Part shown: positions 52,195-62,354 of the stretch, in pieces
Layout: each line of letters opens with the position of its first letter
Position numbering within the stretch: position 1 is the first letter of the stretch
Origin: Lineus longissimus
Lineage: Eukaryota; Nemertea; Pilidiophora; Heteronemertea; Lineidae
NCBI RefSeq assembly: GCF_910592395.1
Contig: NC_088325.1
Coordinates: 11,040,109-11,104,108 of the forward strand
Direction: 5' to 3'
DNA: 64,000 nt
Notes under the pieces: generated by a model
Seen by the model: only the letters and a program-made list of their open reading frames with translations
Database searches by the model: none
What the model was told of the DNA's origin: nothing
Position numbers and translations under genes: made by a program

Positions 52195-52697
52195 ATCTAT
52201 ACTACAATCAAGATGTACAGACCGGGGGAGCTGGCTGTACGTACCCATAAGTCTTTGCGGTAGTCTCGCGCGTACCGGATATAACCCATCAAGCTTTTCT
52301 CCTTCAGAGAAATACTGCGTTGCGCTCAAGTGCCTTATAAGGCTGTGAACAAAATTAACGTTCGACCAATGAGAAAGCCACATTACCCTGCATACGAGGT
52401 TGGACGCGTGATCACTAAATGACAAGTAAAAATAGAATCAGACCACATGTTTCTATATGTCAGAATGCTGCCGTTTGCGCTGTAGTACACGTGTGTTGTC
52501 CAAATTTTCGATTTCAAGCAAGTTTAAGGCCAACCTCGTGTCCACCAGACTAATGCATAATTGGCAGTTGAGCGCAACGCAGTATTTCTCTGAAGGAGAA
52601 AAGCTTGATAGGTTATATCCGGTACGCGCGAGACTACCGCAAAGACTTATGGGTACGTACAGCAAGCTCCCCCGGTCTGTACATCTTGATTGTCGTA
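52195..52697. repeat. Long inverted repeat, ~135-bp arms, 228-bp spacer
   Basis: Arms 52195-52334 and 52563-52697 are reverse complements with only a few mismatches over the central ~115 bp, which implies recent formation or conversion. The spacer contains a nested 10-bp inverted pair (ACGAGGTTGG at 52392-52401 and its complement near 52530-52539). Transcripts through it would fold into a long near-perfect stem. ORFs seen on either strand are mirror images of one another caused by the arms and are not called as genes. Confidence 0.9.
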
Positions 52698-53063
52698 TTG
52701 GATCATAAAAAGAATGGTATGACTGGAAAGGCATCGAGAAGACCTTTCCAGGGATACCAAGATCATCTTCATACGACAACAAATAAGAAAACCACTTCAA
52801 TTTTAAAACCCCAATTAAGGGGCTTCTTCGGCCCTAATTACTCATGTAAAACAATAGCTTTTGAGAACTGACTGTCACCTTGCATATTTTGTTTTTTGAA
52901 TGCGCATGCTTTTTGGGCAAAATCACTTGTACCAACACTAATGAATAATGTCTTCTTATCCCTATGACTCCATACACAGTGAGGGCATTGTCCCATTCCC
53001 ATCAAATGGTAACTTATTGTACCGTATTAGGGTGGAAGTTGGGGAGCAGATACCTACCGTTGC

Positions 53064-53200
53064 ACGCCTGTCATAATCAGTAGTGATGAGCTTAGCGCGA
53101 TATGGAACATTCTTCAGAAACTCAAGCGAGGGAAGTCTGCTCATTAGCATATCTCGCGCACTGCTCCTTCTTGTCAAACATCGTAGTGAAATCGTAATGG
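53064..53200 (+). repeat. Direct repeat R, copy 2
   Basis: Partner of 50370-50525. It ends just before a small perfect hairpin (10-bp arms 53203-53212 and 53218-53227, AACGTCTGGC / GCCAGACGTT), which may mark an element boundary. Confidence 0.85.
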
Positions 53201-54097
53201 AAAACGTCTGGCTTTGCGCCAGACGTTGAGACTAATAAGTGAAGAACTAATAGGTAAAGAACTTCTACTTGCGCGAGACTGCTCTGATAAAATTATCATT
53301 GCAGAGACTACGGTGACGTACACATATATTTTTTACAATCAAAAATGCCCTCAAAAGACGACATGGAATGATTATTTTATTGATATTTCCTACTATATAC
53401 CTTCCAATTATCACTTTATACAAATAGATCGGCGTTAGGTCGCATGCTTTTCTTTCCTGGTGACACTATAAAGCAAAATAGTTGCAACCCCGTAAATGCG
53501 CTATAAGTCCAATAATAAGTGACGGTGACCCGTTATAAATGTTTCGCCAGCTTCGCTTTTTTGCCGCTACGCGGCGCGTTGGGCCCTTGCGTCAAGTATA
53601 CGATAATCTACACTTGGTGTGACATACATTTAAGTTAGGGTTCCTGAATGATGTTTTCACGAGATTCTTGTATGACGCTTAGTTATAATCTAACATTTGA
53701 ATCTTACAATAATCTTCAGGTTGTCAGTTATGTATTTGTATTCGAGACTGAATAAGACCTTTTCTCAAAATCAGTTTTATCGGGATTGTCGACCGATTGT
53801 GTGCAACAACAAATGAGATGTGTATCACAGAGACTGCAACACTCGTATTATGGTGTTAACAACCGTCTCAAAAAAGTCCCTCTCTACAGGACTTCATTTC
53901 AATCTGCAAGCAAGCCCGATGACAGGCTGGAAATCAGCTCATCTCCCTAAAAAGAACTCATTACTCCATATGACATTCTCCTATTGATATTGCACCCCCT
54001 TCACCTGGCTCGTCACTTTGATGTCGAGCTGATATATCCAGTCAAAGAAGATGCTGACAAGATTATACAGCTGGGGTTCTAATTAGCTATGTATGTA

Positions 54098-54180
54098 CAG
54101 GATGAACCAAAAAGTCTTACACAAATAACTTCTATCATTCTTTTTAGAAAGCATACACAATACAAACCGAGGATCAATAT
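54098..54180 (+). mobile_element. Possible decayed mariner-like left end
   Basis: A TA dinucleotide precedes CAGGATGAACCAAAAAGTCT, which resembles the usual mariner opening CAGGGTGNNCCAAAAAGT. The matching right end was not found downstream and no transposase can be read, so at most a truncated end remains. Confidence 0.25.
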
Positions 54181-55392
54181 AAACTGGTTGTTAAACAGCA
54201 TATTTTTTTCTAATTTTGAGACCTAATGCACGAGATGATGTTTGAGGAAGTTGTTGTTCAAGCGTAATGTTTTCAAATTCGAGAGAATGGGAAAGATATC
54301 ACGATGAAACTAATGGGAAATGCTCTACGACATCCAAGTTCAATGTTTTGCAGGATTTTCTGGCAACATTTCTTGTATTCACACAACTTGACAACGTGTC
54401 TTGCTTTTCGCCGCTCCATGTCGTCGTCGTTGCCAGGCAGTCTCCAAAGCATGCCGCAGTGCAGTCAGTTTGGAGAAAGTTTGGGAGCCTACCTGTTACG
54501 GGGACCTCAGCTCGTGGTCAAAATCCTTCGACGATAACGTTATAATAATGTCGTGCCGTCACCAGTTAGAAATAATACTGCATTGCTGGAGAAAGAAGAA
54601 TCGTCGACTGTTTAGCCTACATTACCTTTTAATCCTCTACGTAATCCTATAAACAAATATTCTCTAATTTCAGATGACGTCATATGACAGTTGAAAAGGT
54701 AAGTGCTAAATAATGAGGTGACGTTTAATAATTTGTGATTCTTTGATAATTTTCTAGGGGAACTTGTGGAACCGTTTACACTGAAAATGAAAAGTGAATA
54801 GTGTCCATTTGGGCGGTAATGAATGGTGGAGGTACAGAATTAACAATGGAGACACCAGAAACCGACTCGATATCACACACAACAGACATTTTCTATCTAT
54901 AAAATGCCACTAACAGTGCACTTTTTAATCGTTTGAGGTGACATCCCAGTCTGACCTCGAAAACATACCGACATTTATGTCGACAATGATACCTCCGAAC
55001 ATTTGGCATTTAAATGCCACTACCAGTGCCGCGCAGGACGACGCACCAATCAACAACGGCACGATATCCAATCTGTCATGGTAATAGCATAATAATTGCG
55101 CGAATACATACATGTACATTGTTCATATAGTCAGGTCGGTGTTAACAATAGACGAGTCCCATGAGACTGCGTATTTGGTAAGTTAGTTTAGAGACGTATC
55201 GGTAACAGCCGCTGCATACTTCTACTAAAACCAAGTATCAATACTTGCTATAACTGAGAATAAGGTTAATTAGATAATGATAGGTAAAGCCAAAATTCAT
55301 TGGGCGTGATCAGTAATACTTTGAGATATAGACGGTAGAATAAAGGTTATCAGGTGTATAATGTAATAGAAACCAGCGATAGGGGATTTAAG

Positions 55393-55560
55393 ATGGATTT
55401 GAAGACCGAGGTGCTGCACTATCTCCAACAATACATGGAAAGTGAGTACAGTGCCTTGATGCTGCGGCGGGGAAAGTTCGGACACAAACTGGTACAATCA
55501 GCTCTGTCAAGTTCAGTAACTCAGAAGAAAGATTCCGAAAATGACACACCAAAACCATAA
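55393..55560 (+). CDS. Hypothetical small ORF, 55 codons, good start context
   Basis: The start context is AAGATGG. The peptide MDLKTEVLHYLQQYMESEYS is followed by ALMLRRGKFGHKL and a Ser/Lys/Asp-rich end. An internal GAAAGTGAGTAC (around 55437-55448) is a near-consensus splice donor, so the true exon, if any, could end near 55440 after YME. There is no signal peptide. Unrecognised. Confidence 0.2.
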   Translation: MDLKTEVLHYLQQYMESEYSALMLRRGKFGHKLVQSALSSSVTQKKDSENDTPKP

Positions 55561-55912
55561 TGAAAATCTCACTTGTAAAGTGTTAGTTCTGGAGAGTTCG
55601 TCTTGTCGTCGCCACATGTCTTAAGGCTCTCCTGTCGTCAAAGGCTGATAAACTGTCTGTGGTCCATAATAACCAATCACAGGATCACGGATGCCTTATT
55701 CCTAAGTAACTGGAACTGGTGTGAGTACGCTGCGGTCTTGAGACACTATTGGCTGTTACAAATACAGTAGTCGACACATTGGACATGCCCTGGATTCTGT
55801 TGATCAATTCTGAAATCATACTCTGTTTTGTCGTTAGCTCTTGCTAATCGTCTACTTTTGATGACATGTATACCACTATTCTTATATTTATTCTTATTCT
55901 ATTATATTATTG

Positions 55913-55963
55913 CACATCTACACTTAATTCACATCTACACATAATTCATATCTACACATGATT
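55913..55963 (+). repeat. Minisatellite, 17-bp unit, three copies
   Basis: CACATCTACACTTAATT, CACATCTACACATAATT and CATATCTACACATGATT follow one another with one to three differences. Confidence 0.9.
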
Positions 55964-58900
55964 TTGCACCTGCTCGAATCAGACAATTAATCGCGGCTAA
56001 AGGTGTTTTGGCTAGCGCAATGATAAATGGTGAAATCATCATCAACGGCTTTTTATCTTCTGAAAAAATATTGAAGGGTTTTCAGTTGTGTTGGCCGACA
56101 AAATCTTCAAAGGTTTTTCAAAATCTCAGAAAATTTTATTTCTCATTGTGTAAAGTCGAAATTTTACGGATCGAGCCATATTGATTATTCTCAACGCATA
56201 CATGTAAGTACTACCATATGGCCCCTTTCTCTTAACCGTTATAAGTAAACCCACTGTGTATGCAAAAATGATAGGAATCCAATGTCCTGTGACCACCTAT
56301 GTAGCAATTGGCTCTGATCAGAATATCGATACAATTCTTGAGACTTCCGACAATGTCCGAGAGATCGATCGAAGTGTGGCGCGAATGGACCGGACTGAAA
56401 ACTACCACTGATAACGGGTCGCGGCGCTAAGACAACGGCATTTGATTGATGGGGTGACAGTGTTTTCATGTAACTGATATGTAGTGTTATTATTTGTTCT
56501 GAATTAGCTCGTGCTCCTGACCTATCCTATACCATGTTTATACGCCATGTTGCTTTATGAATCTGATGTGTACGCACGTCAAATATACTAAAGAAGATGC
56601 TGTGATCATGGCAAGATAACATATATTGACAGCAGTGCACACTCTGTACCAGGTGGCTTGTCTGTATTTCATCCGGTACTTTTTCCTTGTAGACAGATGT
56701 GACCTTCAAGTTGTCTGCTGTGCATTGAATGAACGGGATAGTTACTTAATGTCAATATTACACTGAAGTACTAAGTGACATGAACTTCCGATTATTTCTT
56801 TGTGGGGATTGGAATGTTTTTACTTTCGAGCTCAGCAGCCCATTACATAGAGTTGCCTTTGCTGATTAGGTGCTTGGAAGTTTTGGGGGAAAGATCAGTG
56901 CGGAACCGGTAGAAGATACGAGGGTTCTGAGAAAAAAAATTGGCGAGTTTGGTAGACACTTGTCATGACCGAGGTTTAACACGTCTAAATTGGTGCGGTG
57001 TAGCATGTAGCACAATGAATGTCTCACCAATGATATCTTCAGATATGTTCTGGATTTGGCTGGGGTCGAATGAATGTAAAGCGCTTTGAGAGTTTCGGAC
57101 GGCATGCGACATGCTAACATGCACAGTGCGCTTTTTGCCTTTTTAGGACCTTCGTTAGGGCAAGGGGCGGGTTCGGGGATGGTTTGATGAAAATAACTGT
57201 TTCAAAAAAAGCAATTGTTAAGGTATTAATCGCCTAAAGCAATTCTACATCGACGCTTCATAATATTCAGGAAATAATAATTTATACAGAAAAAAAGTAG
57301 GAAAACTTTTGTGTACTGAGTTGAAAAAACCAACATAGCCACCGGGTGAATTTTACGATTTTACCTTACCAAGAAAAGAAGTCCTTTAAGTTGTAAAAAG
57401 GCTGAAAATCTATTTTGTTTCCCTCATAAGGGTTGTCCCGCACGATTAGTTCTTCACATATCGTCGCATAAATCCCCTGGTAATATCCGGTAAACAATTT
57501 TAATCCCCGGGCGACAAGTTGTGACATCGTTCACATAAAATGTCAATACTGAGAGAGAAACTCAATTTTAGGAGCGAGAATCGATTATTATTTTTGTAAT
57601 GTAAGTCATGGGTAATTTTGCTTAAATTTGAAGTTAGAAGATTGCAATATTTCTTCCGTTTGTATCGGTAATTTGATTCAAATATTAAATGGAACGTCGA
57701 TAAAACTGGAAACGTGGCGTTGCTGACGTCACAGCGTATTAAGTGTAAGCATATACCCATGGAGCGGGCAAAGTTGAAATGTACCTAATATACATTAGTT
57801 AAATGGGCACGATGATTGAACTACATTAAATTTCTAACGTTACTGAAGTTTTATTAAAGGTTAAACACGAAATTAACTGCATTTAGGGACTTATTGCTGC
57901 TATCTACATGCAACCCCCAATAGATTGATTGCAAAAGTACGCTATTTTGCACAATGCATTGAGACCAGTGACAGCAGGTCCTGTTCCAAATAAGGGCATC
58001 ACATATTAGGCATATCACCTACCCACTCCCGTACCCAATGCCACTGTCGGACCAAAGCCAGGCGCATGGAGAGATGCAGAACGCAATTCAAACTGACAAC
58101 ATCAATCCACTGTACATATTTTGTCCATCCTGGCATAACTGTTTATTGATACCCTGACTGCATGTTCCGGTAGGCCACCCTGCAGAATTTGCCTTATCAC
58201 TCCGGTCAGTGTTTCTCGAATAGAACTAAAATAGAATAGGCTAATCATTAATCTCCCTGCTAATACCCTGCACCATGGACCAGGTTGTATAGCACTACAT
58301 ACGTGCTGGAAGCTAATATTGATGTGGCAGGGAGAATATGCGTGAAGTTTGTGTATGCTTTTGAGAATGAGCGGAGCTCTCCAGTCGACGTGCTCTCTGA
58401 AAAGTTGTTATTTATTCCAAAACCACCAAGATATTCGACGTATGACACCCTCAGTGACACTCTTACTTATGATCCACACCTACGAAGCCAAAAGTTGCAA
58501 GAATTCGACGCACTTCCGAGGCCCAATTTTGAAACAAAAATCGCCTCCTTTTTAGCGGCCACAACGCGCATTATAGTATAGATATGCCCAGGTCGATTCC
58601 TGATTCGATTTTTATAGTAAACCTAATTTCATAATGCAAATCCACAGTCTTACAGAAAACTTAGAATGTACAATGTTTCTATACTTTTTTGGAATTTACA
58701 CCGCATGTACATTCAAGTACCTGTGTAAACCAATCTAAATAAGAATGAATATGAGTTTCATCGGGGTTTTCGACATGGGCTGACTCTTTCATTATTTAGA
58801 GAGAGTACATGATGTTTAAGGTTAGGTCATCATCGATCAAACGGAGAATAAAAGAAGTCTTGAGATAACCTTTAATTCGAGGCCTTTTTACGTGCATTGA

Positions 58901-59553
58901 ATGTTAAGTAGGACCCGGAGAATTTCTCATCTGGAATCAATGTAGTCGGGATTTCGACTGGCCATGCGATGTACGTCCAATGCTGGTCCAATACGGTACT
59001 TGTCCTGGCAATGGTCCACAGCCTGATGAGACCTTGAGAATCACTTGCACCAGCATGAGAAGGGCCAGCTGCGCGCTTGCCAGCGGATTTCCAACGCTTG
59101 TCACTGTTTGATAAATCGTTTCTTCATTGCAATGCAATTTGCATTAACCTCTGTCGGAAGTCATCAAAGGTCCCGGATGTGTTAATCTTGCGCAAAATGA
59201 GCGTGGCGTACCCACGTTGGAAGTCACGCTTCCTGTATTGCGGAAGTCTCTACAGTTCAATATACATTCGTAGAGGGGAAATGGCAATCATTACGTATCG
59301 ACAAATGGCTAATTTCCAAATAATGTCAGTCATAAAACACACACGACTAATGAAGGAAGATGTAATCCTTACATACCAGTCTTTTAGAAGGAGTTCTGAA
59401 ACGTATCGCCTCAGAAGTTTCACACTGAATGTAAAAATATTAATGGCTTCAATAGTTTGAGAAATGGAGAGCTACAAACTCGGCCATGAATATAAATTTT
59501 GCATCATCACTAAGAGGGCCAAAAATAGGGGAGAATGTCGATAGTTAATGAAA

Positions 59554-62354
59554 TTAATCAACTGGGGGGTACACAGCACCACATTTTTCCGGAGGTGGGA
59601 TGCCGCCTGGTTGAGGGTACATCTGATTTCCAGCAGTTGGCCCTTGCTGGCTGTATGATGGTGGCTGCACGTCATACACCGGTGGGTTTCCGTATCCGGG
59701 ATGGACCTGGTTGTTGGCGCGGCTTGCCTGGATTCGCATAACTGAAAGGAATCAATGAAACGCTACATGATCTACATTTCGTCACGATCAAATCACAGTC
59801 ATGTGGTTTGCATCGTGATAAAGCGCCGTCTATTGTGATAATATGTAACTTGTTTATCAAAAGATATACGAGGGGTAGTTTGGGGTTCATATTCATAAGA
59901 AGAAAGCTATATGTTTTAAAACCGACCTCACATATATGTCCATATATCGAAGTGAAAGACATGGTATTGAAGAAAAAAACAACTTCATACGGCTATGTCT
60001 GCTATATATTTGGAATCAATGACATATACATTAGATACTGTTGAGCCATATTTACAGTTAACACAAGAATTACTATTCTTTTTTCTTCTAGTTTGTAATA
60101 TGCTTGCTTTTTGCATTTCACTGACTTACCCATAGTTGTAGTGGTCCTAGTGGGTTTTTTTGCTGCGCATGCGCCGCACGCTACCATTGGTATCACAATA
60201 CACAAAACGAGGATAACGATAAAGCCAATAGTACCACCAGTTACAGCCCTGAAATTAGAAAATGGCCTGGGCCCGGTTGCACAAGGATACTCTTTACCCC
60301 TCAGCCCAAATGGGCTAGAGGGGTATTGTCGTCACATGCGCCGTCCGTTCGGGCGGGCGGGCGTCTGCTACTTGGTTTCCGTCGATTTCTAGGAGAACGG
60401 CTGTGACAATCAATTCAATTTCTAGTGTGTACATTGGGGTAACTAGAGGAAGGTTCCTTTCGAAAACGGGCTTGTTCCGATTATCAATATGGCCACCAGG
60501 GCGTCGTGTTTGAAATTGGTTCCGTCAATTTCGAGGAGAACCGTTTTTCCGATCAAATTCATTTTTGGTATGTACATTGGGGGTGACTAGAGGAAGGTTC
60601 CTTTCGAAAACCGGCTCGTTCTGATTCTCAATATGGTCACGAGGGCGGCGTGCTTGAAATCGGTTTCCGTCAATTTCGAGGAGAACCGTTCGTCCGATTA
60701 AATTCATATTTGGTATGTGCGTTGAGGGTGACTAGAGCGAGGTTTCTTTCGAAAACGGGCGCGTTCCGATTATCAATATGGTCACCAGGGCAACGTGCTT
60801 GAAATCGGTTTCCGTCAATTTCAAGGAAACGGCTTGGAGGACGGAACCAATTTTTAGTGGGTGTAGGCCTAATGCAGTTTTGTAAGGGGGTAGGTTCCTT
60901 TCGAAAATCAGCGCGATTCGAAATTCAATATGGCCGCCACGCTCACATCCTCAAAATAGGTTTCCGCAATTTTAATTAGCCACTCCACTAAGCAAACTTC
61001 ACCATTATCTCACCTTCAACCTTAATAGGCTGAGGGGTTATGCTCGCTTTGCGATGCTATTTTTTTAAAATAACATGGCGTTAAGGATTAAATTTCTTGC
61101 CTATTTAAAGGTTCCAGGCAGGAATTTCGATTAACTTCGTATTTCAAAGACGTGGCAACGACAATGATTATTTGCCCAAAGTTGCAAGCAATACGTTTTG
61201 TCAACTTACGCAATTACTGAGTTGCTTCTGCCTGCCCTGCTTGAACTGCTGGTGTACGAGTACCAGTAAGAGTTACAGCAAGAGGAAGAGCCACCTATTA
61301 AAATAGTGATGAAAAAATACATGTATTACCTTTACAGGTTGATTCGACATTTGACGTCATCCTCGCCGTCATCTCGGATCCGTTCGGGAATATCCGGAAG
61401 GCCATTGAAAGTGTTAGAAAATTTCGGAAAAGCCGAGAAAAGCGGCTTGATTGATTAAAGCTGCCCGATGTACATTTGGGGCAGCAAGTTATTTTTACCG
61501 ACACGTGAAGGCAGACCAGGCATAGCACAACACAGCATAGCCCATTGGCAATAACCGTGGCAGTTACTGTTACTAGTAATTTGACAATGCCCTTGCTCGA
61601 TGATGAGGAAGATACGAGGATACGAGTCCATGTGTCATTTGAAGGAAATGCATTACCTGTGCTCCATCTGCAACATTTGGAATCTGTCATTTTTGTACAC
61701 TCCACGTTTGAGTTATACCCGTCATAGCAGCTAGTATAAGACCACAAACAGCATGTCGCGCTAGAGTAGTATCCTGACCGGCAGCATTCGGTGAACCAGA
61801 AGTTTGTGCAGTAGCGAGGTACGCTCAGAAAGCCACCCCTGCAAGTATTGTATGTTGCTGGTGCTAGAATTGGAATAAGAGTAAAATAGAATAGTTTCTA
61901 AACACAGAAGAGGAAAAAGAAGAAGATGAAGCTGATGATGATCATTAAGATTATAATCGTGAGTCCAAGGTCGAAACTCGCTATACGATTACAACACGCA
62001 TCTTAGCTTAGATCTTAGTACAGTTTCAGTGAGTGTCATTTTACTTAACTCACGAAAATTACTATAAAATTTCATTCTACAAACTACAATGACTAAACAT
62101 TACATTTCCAGGGCTGATGCACCAAGTACATGTACATCCCTATTAGTCTTTGATGTCTGCCAAGGTTGGGGCGAGCCTGATGCTAACTGTGATCATCATA
62201 CTGTGTATAGTACTTGACATGTGAACATATTTGAATGTCGTTCCTATACTATGTGCCAAGTTATGCAGTTCTACTTACCTACCTTTGGCAATCCAACTAC
62301 TAGTATTAAGATAAAGAGCAAAAACACGGTCGGTGAAATGGATAAAGTAGACAT
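59554..62354 (-). CDS. Five-exon gene for a Shisa/CYYR1-like cysteine-rich single-pass membrane protein with PPxY tail
   Basis: Coding exons (minus strand, in order): 62354-62279, 61863-61657, 61294-61210, 60248-60130, 59741-59554. All four introns are GT-AG with good sites (donors GTAAGT, GTAATG, GTAAGT, GTAAGT; acceptors TTCTAG, TAATAG, TTTCAG, TTTCAG). Phases 1,1,2,1 join into one 675-nt frame of 224 residues plus TAA. An in-frame TAA lies two codons before the ATG, which has A at -3. Residues 1-25 are a signal peptide with a hydrophobic core VFLLFILILVVGL. The ectodomain (about 26-122) has 12 cysteines at 33, 44, 52, 53, 63, 64, 71, 81, 89, 90, 100 and 101, so five CC pairs, and is rich in Tyr, Trp and Ser. 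The transmembrane helix is about 125-147, followed by Lys-Lys and a Thr run. The tail is Pro/Gln/Tyr-rich with PPVY (182-185) and PPSY (189-192), which are ligands for WW domains such as those of NEDD4-type ubiquitin ligases. Family knowledge: Shisa, CYYR1 and WBP1/VOPP1 proteins share this order and act as membrane adaptors or trafficking factors. Which subfamily this belongs to cannot be decided here. Untranslated regions and a clear AATAAA were not found. The gene model is strong; the function is inferred from architecture. Confidence 0.85.
60294..61040. mobile_element. Putative TIR element carrying a minisatellite, inside intron 3 of the adaptor-like gene
   Basis: The 13-bp word TTACCCCTCAGCC (60294-60306) recurs in inverted orientation as GGCTGAGGGGTTA (61028-61040) with one mismatch, bracketing about 750 bp. 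The left end also forms its own hairpin at 60296-60324 (12-bp arms with one mismatch around AAAT). It is preceded by GGGCCCGGTTG at 60270-60280, a word also seen at 10047-10057. The interior is the minisatellite listed separately. The left end sits only about 45 bp from the exon 4 acceptor (60249), so the element occupies nearly the whole intron. Interpretation as a mobile element is inference; no target-site duplication was established. Confidence 0.45.
60374..60985. repeat. Minisatellite, ~144-bp unit, four copies plus a partial fifth
   Basis: Units begin with GGTTTCCGTC or a close variant at 60374, 60518, 60662, 60807 and 60959 (spacings 144, 144, 145, 152). Each unit carries CGAGGAGAACCG-like, GACTAGAGGAAGGTT-like, CTTTCGAAAACGG-like and ATTATCAATATGG-like blocks in the same order. 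The fourth unit is the most diverged. The array is in intron 3 of the minus-strand membrane-protein gene and has no coding role. Confidence 0.9.

Larger units (their letters stand above)
49781..53230. repeat. Mosaic repeat island with direct, inverted and tandem duplications
   Basis: Several duplicated blocks interlock here. A 62-bp direct repeat occurs at 49828-49889 and 50182-50243. A block at 50101-50180 recurs inverted at 51309-51382, with a perfect 25-bp core (50121-50145 against 51338-51362). Blocks at 50761-50877 and 51049-51193 recur in the same order at 51232-51358 and 51415-51555. A ~145-bp block at 50370-50525 recurs directly at 53064-53200. A long inverted repeat lies at 52195-52697. 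The island is richer in GC than its flanks in places, and around 50.3-50.7 kb several frames are open together, which reflects few stop words rather than several genes. It reads as a nest of related mobile-element fragments or an unassigned composite element. Confidence 0.75.
53231..59553. other. No supported gene between the repeat island and the adaptor-like gene
   Basis: It contains the 17-bp minisatellite, a possible mariner end at 54.1 kb and the small ORF at 55393. The last part (below 59554) must include the 3' untranslated region of the minus-strand gene, but no AATAAA was found near the stop; an ATTAAA on the minus strand near 58871 is the nearest variant noticed. Confidence 0.55.

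Noticed and set aside
52024-52800. ORFs of 133 and 115 codons on the minus strand and their plus-strand counterparts
   Set aside because: They are mirror images generated by the long inverted repeat and share the same translated arm; no domain is recognisable.
54267-54545. Possible mariner transposase helix-turn-helix remnant (SVWRKFGSLPVTGT)
   Set aside because: Similarity is limited to a few residues, no catalytic part follows and the matching terminal repeat is missing.
58264-58581. An open plus-strand frame with protein-like composition
   Set aside because: It has no ATG in frame, no convincing acceptor before it and no known motif.
61298-61747. A 149-codon minus-strand open frame
   Set aside because: Its first part is true exon 2 of the membrane-protein gene, but it runs past the donor at 61656 into intron 2; the continuation after the donor is not coding.
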